This document shows positions 33,136 to 44,550 of a stretch of DNA of 64,000 nucleotides, in pieces. The stretch's first letter is position 1. The number at the start of each line of letters is the position of its first letter. The stretch comes from Brachionus rotundiformis. Lineage: Eukaryota > Rotifera > Eurotatoria > Ploima > Brachionidae. The stretch covers positions 1,529,346 to 1,593,345 of the forward strand of contig JAESIW010000162.1 of assembly GCA_016802295.1 (NCBI GenBank), read 5' to 3'. The notes beneath the pieces were generated by a model, which saw only the letters and a program-made list of their open reading frames with translations, was not told the origin of the DNA and searched no databases. Both the position numbers and the translations under genes were made by a program.

Positions 33136-36100
33136 ATGCCAACTAGCATGACACCAACTACAAATCTTACAAATGATATGTACAAAAAGGACGGTGAAAT
33201 GAAGACCAAAGCAAGCAATTTTTACCACAAACGAGAAACAAACGACACAAGATCGACTAAAAGCTCTTCTGGTCGAAATAGAGATCGCGAAACGCATCAC
33301 AGATACTCGTATGATTTATCTTCGTCAAGCGCTAAGACCACCTTTCATAATACAGCTAATGGCAACAATCGTCCAACAATAGCAAGCAAACAATCTAGCA
33401 ATAAATCAAACGCCCACAAAAATCGACCATTGTCGCCCAATTTGGCATCAAACAAAGAATCTAAGTACGTAGACTACGAGAATTTGTTGAAACAATTTGA
33501 AAAATTGAAGCTCAAAGCTGAACTCTTTGCTGACAAAGACCCAGAATTTGCTGCCAAATTAATCAATCTTGCTAACAAAATAACCAAATCAGCACCCAAA
33601 ATGGACAGCTCATTCTATCCGAATGGCTATTATCCCAGATCATCGGCCTATTCCACCCATTCCAGTTATCCATCGTCCAACATTTACAGTACATTTAATT
33701 CGAGTAATTTTAGTCACCCAAACCACAGCTATCCGTCTCCACATCACCACTCTCCGCCTTCCAATCCACCGCCACCGCCGCCTCCAACACCGCCACGACC
33801 ACCACCGATACCGACAAATTCCTACCGCAATTCCACTAGTACACACTATCCATCCGACACATCAAACAACTTCTTTACCAATGCCAATTTTTCCTCCTTT
33901 AGCTATGACACTTCTCAGTATTCTAACAATCCACATTTCACAAGACAGTCAACCACAAAGCCGGCTCAGACAAGCAGCTTTGACCACAATGTATACACAC
34001 AGTATTTCAATTACAGCTATCCAAATACTGACAATTCTTTTAAATATTCTTATTCGTTTGCTCACGATAGACCAGAGGACTTACTTTTGATACTTGAGGA
34101 TCCCTATGATTCCAATAAAATTACGGTTAGTCAAAAAAAAATATATTATTTTTTTAATTTAATTGTAAAGTAAAAAGTATTTAATTTTTAAAAAATTTGT
34201 TACTAGTTGAATATTTTTTTAATCAAAGTTAACCAATTTTTGACCAAAAGTAAAGTCAGTTTAGCTTATTAATTTAGAACTTGGGAAAAAAAATTATCAC
34301 TTAACTTGGATTATAATAAGCTATAATTCAATTTTATTCAAATCATTGGGCTTTTATTCAAATCCAACCTGCCTGGATTTATACCAAACTTTATATTTAA
34401 TTGAAAATTAATTTAGAGCTTTATATCAGATTTAAAAAATTATTTTTCTTTAGAAATGGTTAAGAAATTTGCATTTAAGCTGGTAAAATAAACCAATACA
34501 CTATAACTGAGTCATTTTACTTAATTTTAAATTATCATATCTTTTGAACAGACAGTACAGATAAATTAAAATATATTTTTAGTTGTCTTTATCAGTTGGT
34601 GAATAACTTTTATTTGTTTTCCAAATACTTTGGGTAAAAAACATGAAAAAATGCCTGGTGGTCCTAGTATTAAGCAAAATGGTCATATGGAAATTTAACT
34701 TGTACATAAGTACTGGTACCTAAGATTTTTCGGAACCAATTATGGGCCTTAAATTAATTAAGTTGATTATTTATCTCACTGAATGAGATCAAAATGGCTA
34801 TTTTTGCCTTCAAGGACCTTCCTTATATCTTTTTTAGCTATTAAATAATTTAATAATTCTATAATTATATAAAATAATTAAAAAATTTGAGGACATTATA
34901 TTATATTATCATTTATCTTGATTTAAAACATACATTTTTTGCCAGGTACAAATGACAAGGACCCAAGTTGGGCCTGATGGTGAACAGCAACGTGTCACAA
35001 TTGAACGTGACTTCAAAAGTGAACTTGAATTGAATAAATTTCTCAAAGAATTCGAAGATAACTTGAACAAAACAACTTCCTCTTCCATACCTTCACAAAC
35101 CAAGTCACCAAGTTTTTCAAACTTTTTCTGTCATCAACCAAAAGACAATGACGATGACTATAAACCAGGGTACTTTTTGTCTTTAAAAATATTTAAAAAC
35201 AAACAAATTGATCTTTTTTATAAATTACTATCAATTTTTAAAGTGTAGTAGTAATTGAAGAGCCAGGCGAAGAGCCGATACTGTACAGACAAGACACTGG
35301 TGAGCTACTCAGCAATGGTTCATTTAAAGATCCATTAAAAAAAGAGCAAAATAATGAGCATCCGAACCAAGTACCAAAAAAAAGGGAGGACCAAGTGCCC
35401 AAATTCTATAAAGATATTGACGATCTTTTTAAGTTCGAAGAAGCGCAGAGTGATGATTCGTTGCCAAAAGCAATGGACGCCGAAAAATTTTCGGCATCGA
35501 CTTCTTCTCAAAGCCAAAACGACACCACCAGTAGAGACCTGATTAATTTTGATGATGACATAAGCATGGAGCCTAAATCAGAGCCAAAAATTCCAAAACC
35601 AGAGCCAATCAGAAGAACAGTGAGACGAGCCGAGAGCTTTGTCATGCCCAAAGCCCAAGCAGACACCAAAACTTCAGTCAAAAAGGACCTCAATCCAAAA
35701 ATTCACTTCCGCAGCTCGTCAACTTCGATCCGAAAGCCGCAAGTTGCCGAGTCAAGTGAAAAGCCTCCAATTAAACCAGAGGTCATAAAAAAACAGATAA
35801 ATACTGAGCCACCAAGGCCAGCTCATTTAAGCGAAAAATCCAAGATAAAAGTCCTAAATATTAACAAATCTGGCAAACAAAATGGCTCTCTTGGTGAAAA
35901 TTTAAACAATGTTCAATCGAATAAACCATTAAGGCCAGAAATTCCCAAAAAAGAAAGTTCCCAAGGTGAAAAAATAAAACCAAGCAGTCAATTCAAACAT
36001 CAATATGATAAGCCATTGTTGTCGAACCATGCCAAGCTCGGTGGCGAACCAGCCGTTTCTCTTAGAAGACACACGTCCTTACTTTGCCAGAAAACTTCTC

Positions 36101-36906
36101 TCTTGGAAAAAAAATTCCCAGATGAAAAGAAAAGTTTAAATATTCCTGTGAGCGAAGCTGAGCCAAAATTGAAAAAATGTGAAATTAAGTCTCGCTTTTC
36201 GCTCAGGGAAACTAGGCCAAATATTAAAGACAACTCTAGGAGATATTCACAAATTTACCACAAAGAGTCCGATTCGGACATTAGCACTATCCATGAGGAG
36301 AGAAAAGATGAAGAATTTTACTCCGAGGCTAATGAGAAAATAATGGATGAAAAAAAGCAAAAATTCATTAAAAATCATCGCTTAATGATGTCCAAAAAAT
36401 TGTCCAAGTCAGTTGATACTGGCCTGTCCGAAAGAGGATCAAAATATATGAAAATAAATAAAATAGAGGGCAAAATTAATCAAAAAAATAGAAGTAAATT
36501 GGGTTCAGAGCACAGCTTGCGACAAGATTACATTTCGGACAGTGACGAGTATGAGGCTGGCAATGCTGTTTATACTGATGAGTCATTTAGATCATCAAAT
36601 AATCAATTAAACTATGATTTTTACAGCTACGATCAAGCTTATTCGGATGGCTACTATAACTTTTTCAACACTGCCCAATCTCCAGCCTATTTTCAGCCAG
36701 GCTTTTTTGAGAGACCAAAATCGACAATTCACGAGCAGGACATTAGTCCTCAAATATCAGCTGCCAGTCAACCAACGCAGACTCAGAATTCCCAAGCCCA
36801 TGCTCACTATTACCCAAGCTATTACACTTCTTGGTATGGTTCTGCACCTTCGCTGCGCATTCAAACTCAACGAGTTGATAATTGCCAAAGCATTTATTTT
36901 AATTGA
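33136..36906 (+). CDS. Unrecognised 958-aa disordered protein
   Basis: Three exons, 33136-34125, 34946-35169 and 35244-36906 (phases 0 and 2), give 958 aa. I do not recognise the family. Visible features: a Lys/Ser/Arg-rich start with many candidate phosphosites; one helical, possibly coiled-coil patch in exon 1 (YENLLKQFEKLKLKAELF); a His/Pro/Ser/Tyr-rich stretch with a poly-Pro run (PPPPPPPTPPRPPPIP) that could bind SH3, WW or EVH1 domains; a charged helix in exon 2 (IERDFKSELELNKFLKEFED); a Lys/Glu/Ser-rich middle; and a Tyr/Gln/Ser-rich, prion-like tail (YYPSYYTSWYGSAP). No signal peptide or TM segment is seen, so it is probably cytosolic or nuclear. ATG 33136 is the first in frame after a candidate 5' UTR acceptor. 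A cytoskeletal adaptor or RNA-granule component is possible but unsupported. Confidence 0.75.
34126..34945 (+). other. First intron of the 958-aa gene
   Basis: An 820-nt AT-rich intron with donor GTTAGT and acceptor TTTTTTGCCAG. Nothing else recognised. Confidence 0.65.
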
Positions 36907-37629
36907 AAGGATCCAATCCTTTATTTTTTTAATATTTGTTTTTTTTAGATAAAAAGGTTTTAAGATTAAAATAAAAGATAAACAATTATAGTCTCTTATA
37001 AAAATTAATAAAGATTGGTTAATTTTCAGTTTGTTAATTTAAATTTAAATCTTAATGATTTTTGAGTATAGCTCATTTTATGTAAACTATACTATAGATT
37101 TTTCTTGTAATTACCAAAAAAACTAAGCTAAAACATTCACATTTGGTCAAAACATTTTTTTTTCAAACAATTAAAGCTAATTAAAAGAAATCATTCAAAA
37201 GTTTTGAACATTTATAAATAAAATTATTTAAATGGAAAAAATACTAAAAATAGTATTTTATGCAGGTTTTTCTTTTACTAAAAACAATTCAATTTAAAAA
37301 TTTTTATTGATCTAAAAAAATTCTAAAAAGTGTCAAAAAAGCTAACAGATAAAAAAATATTGATTTAAATAAAAAATGGAGATTTAAAAACATTTGATAA
37401 TTCACCTTTTTTTGCTTAAAATTACAAGATATTGAAGAATCATCAGAAATTCCCGAAATGTATTGTTTTCAGGATGCATGACCACAACTAAACCAAATAA
37501 ATTATTTAAATATTTAAATTAAAATTTAAATTAATTTACAATCTCTACACAAGTCAGCTGCTTGTGTCCAATTCTTTTTATAAACCAAACTCATAAACTT
37601 TAATTTTGTTTAATTTATCAAAAATTAAT
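36907..37629. other. Intergenic region with a 39-bp copy of a PFKFB intron
   Basis: Convergent 3' region of the 958-aa gene (plus) and a small gene (minus). It holds no coding frame. Positions 37117-37155 are identical to 40329-40367, which lies inside a PFKFB intron. Confidence 0.6.
37117..37155. repeat. 39-bp exact repeat, copy 1
   Basis: Identical in sequence and orientation to 40329-40367. The core reads CTAAGCTAAAACATTCAC followed by ATTTGGTCAAAACAT. Loss of identity is abrupt on both sides. Confidence 0.9.
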
Positions 37630-38038
37630 TTAACAAAAAATTACATTTAAAATAGAATTTGTCATTATATCAAATTGTGTTTTTTCATTTAAATATTCTA
37701 TTTTAGAACTTGAACTTGGGCTTTTATCTATTTCATTTATTTGATCATTAATTTTCTTAAATATCGCCAATTGCATGAGTTAGCCTTTTGAAGTAAATAT
37801 TTACCTGATTAATTGGCTGTATAATCTTAGGAAGTTTTTCTCCTTTAATTTCACCCGAGTAACATGGTTTTAAAATAACTTTGCCACTGGTTTTATCTTC
37901 ACGTTTAAGACCAATTTGCTCAAGGAAGTTTTCCGAAAGACAAGATGATGCAGGAAGTGACTTAAGCCTTTCGGCTGATTTCTTTTTTACAACCTTTGGA
38001 AGCCTTAAATTTTCATAATTTTTTTTTCTGTAGCTCAT
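37630..38038 (-). CDS. Unrecognised small basic protein (119 aa)
   Basis: Two exons, 37805-38038 and 37630-37755 (49-nt intron, donor CAG|GTAAAT, acceptor TTTAAG, phase 0), give 119 aa. The first exon is Lys-rich (RLPKVVKKKSAERLKSLP) with a middle segment LSENFLEQIGLKREDK and then KVILKPCYSG. The second adds an acidic, Ser-rich helix-like tail (NDQINEIDKSPSSSSKIEY). There is no signal peptide, TM segment or known motif. It is the last of three small minus-strand genes (see 38261-38558 and 38912-39118). I do not recognise the family; the clean phase match and codon pattern support it as real. Confidence 0.6.
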
Positions 38039-38260
38039 TTTTTAAAAATAAATTAACCTAGCTAGAATAAAATAGCTGGATTAGGAGATCCTGGATAATC
38101 TGATTAAAAATATGCCAATAAAATAACAAATATTGAAAATTTTTATTTGTCAATTAATTAAAAATTTAATTAATAAAAAAAAAGCTAAATATACATCAGC
38201 ATATCTTTTTCAGTTCTTAAAATAAATATTTAAAATTCAGATAAACTAAAAATTTTTAAG

Positions 38261-38558
38261 TTACTTTATGTCCTCTGGTCTCACTCGGTGGTTCCATTTG
38301 ACCATTAGTTCAGAGGCCTTGCTTGGACCAAAAACTTGTAAATTGCATGTTGAGCATAGCAATTTGTCAGATTTGTAGTTATATTGGTGATATAATTGCA
38401 GTCCACAAGAATCTAGCTAATTATTTAACAACTAAATTAAGAAATAAATTCATCATTTTACCGCAACAGAAGCAATGCTTGTGCCATTTTCTGCCTAACA
38501 TTAGAATACCATCATTAGAGTCATAAATAAATTTTAAGCATTTACTACATCTAATCAT
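38261..38558 (-). CDS. CRIP-like single-LIM-domain protein
   Basis: Two short exons, 38462-38558 and 38261-38412 (49-nt intron, phase 1), give 82 aa, easily missed because neither exon is long. Together they form one complete LIM domain: C-x2-C (CSKC, residues 4-7), then H-x2-C (KWHKHCF), C-x2-C across the junction (CDSC), and C-x2-C (CSTC). This matches the double zinc finger consensus. A start right at the first zinc finger and the FGP that follows the last Cys pair resemble the small CRIP proteins (CNxxxYxxxFGPKG). The tail (KWNHRVRPEDIK) differs from vertebrate CRIP. It probably binds two zinc ions and acts as a protein-interaction module; the partner is unknown. Confidence 0.75.
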
Positions 38559-38911
38559 TTTAATTTTATAGATTTTTTTTCTAACAAAAGTATTAATTTT
38601 TGATCAAGAAAGTAAATTTTCTTTATAAAAGAATGTAAATTTTGGTTGTTTTGCTTCCGAGTGATGTTGGCAACAAGTCCTAGTTGTCAAGAAATAGTAT
38701 GATTTCTTTTAAATCGAACAATTAGTTTATTTTTCTTATTTCAAAAATGCCTTAGGTGTTTCAATTCTAATTTTAAACAGGAGTTTTATCATTTATTATT
38801 GTTATTTGTTAAATTTGAAATTTTATTTAAAATATTTTTTGACAAAATGACTAAATTTCTTATTTTTTACAAAATGTTTATTTAATAAAATTTTAAATAA
38901 ATAAAGAAGCA

Positions 38912-39118
38912 TCATTTGATCTTTACAATTGACCAAGCTTTAATCTCTCGGAAGAAAATTATGTCCTGACCATTGAAACTAAAGCAAAGGAAAGGATTCG
39001 GAGACCTTTGTTACCATTCTGGTACTTACTGTCGTCTCAATAATCGCTTAATGAAAGTTTCTAGGTTTATTTTCATTTTACGAACAGCTTCTCTGGTACA
39101 AAAATTTTCCAAATTCAT
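38912..39118 (-). CDS. Unrecognised 51-aa spliced small ORF
   Basis: Exons 39030-39118 and 38912-38978 (51-nt intron with canonical GTAAGT donor and TTTGCTTTAG acceptor; phase 2) join into a 51-aa frame beginning MNLENFCTREAVRKMK. It continues through a basic helix (NLETFIKRLLRRHFNG) to an aromatic end (FFREIKAW). The strong splice signals with exact phase and the drop in AT content argue for a real exon pair. Alternatively it could be the 5' part of the transcript that also carries the LIM gene 354 nt downstream. No family recognised. The very small size keeps confidence moderate. Confidence 0.45.
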
Positions 39119-39447
39119 AACAAATTAATTTTTTAATAAATTAGACAATGCAAGTTTAAATTGAAAGAAAATAATAAAATATATATTTATGTATTATTTA
39201 AATTAAAGTTAAAATTTGTCAAGATTGTCTAAAAAAATTCAAATAAAAAAATAATATAAATATTTTTTTCTTAATTTTAATGAAAAGTCTCATTTTGACA
39301 ATCAATATTTTACTTGAACAGTAATAAATGCGTAATCATAGTTTTAAAAATTATAAATTTTGAAAATTTTAATTACAAAATTGATAAAAATGTACAAATA
39401 TTCAATCATATTTTATATCACGTGATTGACAAGATAAAAAAATTGAC

Positions 39448-42084
39448 TCAACTAATTATTGATTGAATGCTATTAATGGGATCATTTGCATCATAAAATT
39501 CAGATTCTTCTTTTTCCTCATCAGTGACGCTATCATATTCGGTGGCTATTTTTGAAAGCTTATTTTTGATCATTTTTGGCGCTTGACTGCAATTGTTTAG
39601 CACAAAAGCTGCATTAGTCAGAAATGGCTGCGGTTGGGTTTCCAATGCTTCATTTAGCGATCTGAATATTTTACAATTCTTCAAAGAGAAAAAATTTTTT
39701 TTTCATTTAAAAATAAGTTAACTTGCCCGGATTATCTTGAACAGATAATCCCAACAAGACAAGAATTGGTTAAATGATACACAATTTCTAACCTATTCAA
39801 GACCAAAAAGTACAAAACAAAATAAAACAAAACAAAAAAAAAATTTGTAAAATTTTTAATTTTTTTATTAATTAAAATAAACAATTTAAATAAAAATAAT
39901 GAAAAAAAAAGAAACAAATTTTTGTTATAAATTTATCTTAAAAAATAAAAATATTTATCTTCTTTATCTTCAACTCTAATTTAACAAAATATTGTCACAA
40001 TAAATATTTGTCTTAACTAAAGACGAAAGTCTAATATTCGGTTAAAAAGAGCATTTTAGAATATTTATAAATTGTTATAAAATTAAAAACCATTATCTAT
40101 CCCATTATGGCTATAAATATTCATTTAATCAATTCTTTTTAATTGCATATAATTCAATTATTTAATTTAGTGTTGTTACTCACTTTGGGCCTTTCTCTGT
40201 GAGTGCTTACGGCATCAATGTTTAGGTTTATTTCTTCAACATGACAGCCGTAGGCGGTCGGTGACAGCTTTATCACCGTGTGTAGCGGTACTTCAAGATA
40301 GGGTAGTTCATCTATGCAAAAATCATTCAAAAAACTAAGCTAAAACATTCACATTTGGTCAAAACATACCTGAAGTTTTGTTCATGTAGTAGGCCAGGAT
40401 GCATCTCATGACTGCCTGGTGACACACGACCAACACATTTTCTTGTCTTTCCAATTCCATGATCACTGGTTCCAATCTTTGCACCAAATCTTGATAAGAC
40501 TACACAAAAACAATCAAAATTAACAATTAAACATTTTTTTTTTTTTTTAAATTAAAAATTACTTCGCCATTGGGATATCTTAATAAAATAAAATTATAAA
40601 TTAAAATTGTTTATTTTTTTTTCTTAATTTATCTATTTACCTGTAGTGATATTTATCTTGGTCGCGCATGGCAAATTCGTCCGGATATTTGGTTGCTATT
40701 TCCTCGTAGGTCATTTCTTCGCATATGCCAGCGTATATTTCATTCAGCGCTTTCCATTGCTCCTTGGGCGCTTCTATTTTGGATGCAGTTTGAATGGTGC
40801 GTTTCATTTGGCTGGTCCACACGACCAGATCGGCCAAATTTTCCTGCTTGACAAAATCGGCCAATTTGTCCGAATACGTTCGTCCGCGCGGCGACAAATT
40901 CGGATTGCCGCCAATTCTTTGCTTCAGATTCAGATCACTCTCACCATGCTGCAACAAAAAATGCATCAAAAATACACAGACCATTTTTTTATGAAATTAT
41001 TACCCTGGTCAAATAGATGGTTCTAGGCAGGACGTGTATATTCATCAAAAAATAGACCACTCTGCTCTGAATGTGACCAATGACCCTGTTTACCAGAAAC
41101 CTTTCTCCCACATTGAATATCTTAATAAACGAGTACTTTTTGTCCAAAGTCTCGTCAATAGGCTCATACTGCATTTCGTACAAGCGTATACGCTCTAGGA
41201 AGTCATTTACGGCCAGTTGGCTATCTACATTTTTGTAGTCTGGCGAGCTTATTTTAACTTCTTTTACATTGGACTCAATCACTTTTGGATCATCACAAAT
41301 AGACTCTACGAAAAACAAGCGAAAGCAGTAGTTTTTGGTACAGTAGTCGTAGATGAGCTCGCGGCGTTGGCGCGATGTATTTGTGGCATCAAAAATGGCC
41401 ACCTCGCCATCATTGTTCAGCCAACCGCACATATCTTCCAGAGCTCGTTTGGCACAATTGCTTAAAATTAGATAAATTTACTATCTATTTTTTTTTATCT
41501 AGTATAAAATTCTAATAAATTACTTTCTTATTTCTACAAATTCTTTATTTTCTGGATTGAAGAATTCCTTGCTGGCATATTCATGGAAAGCCTCGCGCCT
41601 GTACTCGCCAACATTGAACACTTTGGTCTTGACGCCAATCCAGGTCAGGTACCGAGCAAGCTTGCGCGAAATGTAGGTCTTGCCGCGAGCAGGCAAACCT
41701 ACCATGCAAATCACAGTTGGTGTTCTTACCAATTTGTCTCTGCAAGCTGAGAAAAAAATTATTCTACTTTTTTTTATTATTAGATAAATGCGATCCAATA
41801 CCGGTGATAAAAGTCCTGCCTAAAATATCAGAAACACTCCTATCAAGGCCATTAGAAGATTTGTTATTCGAAGAGCGGTCCTGTCTAAGGGCTGTTTTGT
41901 AGGAGATATTCTGGTCCGGGTCCATGTGCTTGTGCACGTTGGACTCGGTCGGCGGCGAGTTGCCGGTAGACACCGATGCCGACGAGGACTCGGCCTCGTC
42001 CGAACTACTGGCACCCTCGCCATTTGTGTAAAATGTCTTCTTACTGCCTATACCATGTGTAATCTCAACTATCTTAGCCTCCAT
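39448..42084 (-). CDS. PFKFB: 6-phosphofructo-2-kinase/fructose-2,6-bisphosphatase
   Basis: Exons in coding order: 41802-42084, 41524-41746, 41004-41460, 40641-40948, 40563-40578, 40370-40499, 40184-40311, 39448-39678; 591 aa. The bifunctional cytosolic enzyme makes and degrades fructose-2,6-bisphosphate, which activates PFK-1 and restrains gluconeogenesis. The kinase half has the Walker A loop GLPARGKTY (about 111-119), NVGEYRR and FDATNTSRQRR. The phosphatase half has LTRHGES (catalytic His about 322), the acid pair in GICEEMTYEE (about 398-399) and VVCHQAVMR (His about 456). The N-terminal 94 residues are Ser-rich and replace the short vertebrate regulatory head. The C-terminus is an acidic tail (TDEEKEESEFYD). 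Exon 5 is only 16 nt. The intron between exons 6 and 7 contains a 39-bp sequence repeated elsewhere. Candidate alternative 5' exons lie about 2.5-3 kb upstream. Confidence 0.95.
39679..40183 (-). other. Last PFKFB intron
   Basis: A 505-nt AT-rich intron (donor GTGAGT, acceptor CTCTTTGAAG, phase 0). It is ten times longer than the other PFKFB introns. No further feature seen. Confidence 0.65.
40329..40367. repeat. 39-bp exact repeat, copy 2 (in PFKFB intron)
   Basis: It occupies 39 of the 58 nt of the PFKFB intron at 40312-40369, starting directly after the GT of the donor. It is identical to intergenic 37117-37155. Confidence 0.9.
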
Positions 42085-44550
42085 TAAAGTTTAATAAATG
42101 TCAACAATCAAACAATCAAAACACAACAAGAACAAGTAAACAAATTTAATAAGAATAGATAATTTCGATTATTGATACAAAATTGATTTTATTTCTCTCT
42201 CTTTTTTTTTTTTATAAATATTTTATATTATTTATACAAACTTAACACAAAAATTTTATAAAATTTTTTGTGTTGTGATCTAAAATTATGTGAAAGTATT
42301 AGTATATTAATAAATAATAATATATGCTCGGATCAATTTGTTCTATTGTTTCTTGATATTTGGTTATGTAATTGGAAAAATTTTAAATTATAATTTATTT
42401 AATTATTAAGAAAAAATTTTTTTCTTAAAAATAAAAAATGAAAAAAAATCGATTGCTTATTATTAATTAGTGTAACCTTACATCATTTACTTAACAAATT
42501 TTTTTCTAAGTTAATAAAAATATAAAATTTTTTTATTGCTGTATAACTTTTATAAATAAAGCTAGAATTGCGCAAATTAGATACAAAATTGGTCTCCTTC
42601 ATCTGGTTATATGTTGTTATGTTTTAATGTAGGCGCTCGTGTCTGTACACTGTCGTCAATTAAAAAGCAAATAAAAAATATTATATATAATCTTTTTTAA
42701 TAATTTAAACTTGAAATTTAAAAAAAATTAAGCTTTAAAAATGCCAAGACATCCGATCCAGTCTGTGACTTACCAAACTGCTCACCTAAACATTATTTTA
42801 TCAACTAGCTTTTTTTTGAGCTCTTTTTTTGTTAAATTTTATGCTAAACGCAAAATAATATTCAAAAATATAAAAAAAAAAAAACAAACATAACCAATTT
42901 AATAAAGTATAATCAAGCTTTGAAAGAACTGCGACTTAAAAATCAAATTTAATTAAGTGAACTGGGTGGTTAAAATTTGCTCCAAAGCCTTAAGGTAAAA
43001 AAACAAATTGTAAAAATCTAGAAAAAGTCAGAGTAGAATTTTTATTTCTTAAATTGAGTTCCTTCTGATTTGACTTGTTTTAATTAAAAAATTACAAAAT
43101 TTAAATGCAAATTTAAGTCCAATAAATTATTATAATTTTAAAGTTGAGTTTAGCATGGACTGGCTTTGCCATGTGCTGAAAGAATGATTCAAATCCAAAA
43201 TGCATTCATTCAATATCTGGCAGCTAATGTTTAATTAGAGAGCAAAATTGAGTGTTTTACGAATGATAGTCATCTTTTTAGTTTATGATCTATGGGTACA
43301 CTAAAAAGTCTATTTTTTTTATCGGACAAATTTTTAGACTGGTCCTTAGTTATGAAAAAAACTCTAAAACTCTTAAAACTTTTGTTTATCTTACACCTAT
43401 TAAGGTAAAATAAGCTGAATTTTTTTCTCTTTTATTTTTAATTTAAAAACGTAATAAAAATTAATTTTCTTGTTTTTAATCTAGATTTGCTTTTTTTTAT
43501 AAACAACGCTTTTAAGCAGCTCACAACTAATTAGTTTATTTTAAATCCTTATTAGGAATGAGATTTAGAATGATGTTAAATCTATAGTCTAGATTGTAGA
43601 TATTTATATCGATTTTTTGACCCCTAGTTTAAAAATGGCACATATTAATAAGCTAAAATGTCAACTTAATAAAATGTTTATATAACTAAATAATAGGAAA
43701 ATAGCTGACCTATACCATCTACCTTAGTACCATCTTTGAAGCTGGAAAAGAAGCAGTCAAGGATCTAGATGTCATATTATTTGCTTTTTGCTAATATCTT
43801 ATCTTATCTAAAATGAAAAAAAAGGTCTTTCGTTTCAAATGCCATTTAAAAGCCTAATATTAGCTCATATTTTTTTTGATTCAACCTGCGTAAATCACAT
43901 CAAATATGTTGATTTAGAGAAGCTCATCTAAATCGATTTTTATTATAGTGAAAAAACAAATTAAAAAATTTGTATATTCAAATCTAATTTTTAATTAAGA
44001 AATGATTGGTCATAACAATGGTAGCATTAAAAACCACTTGAACCAGAATAATTTATGAATAAAATTTAAATAATTTAATTAATTAGACAAAATTTACTTT
44101 GCTTTATTCTCAATAATTATCAGTAAATACATTTTTAATAAAAAAAATCAAATTAAACTTATCTAGGCTTGTAAATTTTCTTCTTAAATATTTAAATAGT
44201 TACAATTAATTATCTTTTAAGAGTAAGTAACACATTTTATTAAAAACACCTACTGTCTTTAGGACTAAAATTAATTTTTATCCTACTAAATAACATTTAT
44301 TCTTTATATTTATGTTGTCATTTATTCTTTGTGTTTTTCTGTGTGGTCATTTAAACAGAATTAGCTAGAGCTCAAAAAAACACAAATATTTATTATTTAC
44401 TATTTTAATTTAAAATTAAAATGGGTGTAATAAGTTGCGTAATAATTAAGATGATAATAGAAAATTTAACATATGAGCTTGTTACACCGATTTTTTAACA
44501 ATATTTTGTATTGAATCGTATTTGGTAGTAAATAAAATAAAAAAAAATAC

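Noticed and set aside
33623..34090. 155-codon frame on the plus strand within the 958-aa gene
   Set aside because: It is the +1 shadow of the His/Pro/Ser-rich coding region; the composition (alternating H/R/I/T) is what a shifted CAY/CCN-rich frame gives. The main frame has consistent splice phases.
42741..42890. Plus-strand ATG frame (MPRHPIQSVTYQ)
   Set aside because: About 50 codons, ending in a lysine run from poly-A. The GC-richer start could be antisense to a PFKFB 5' UTR exon, but nothing supports coding.
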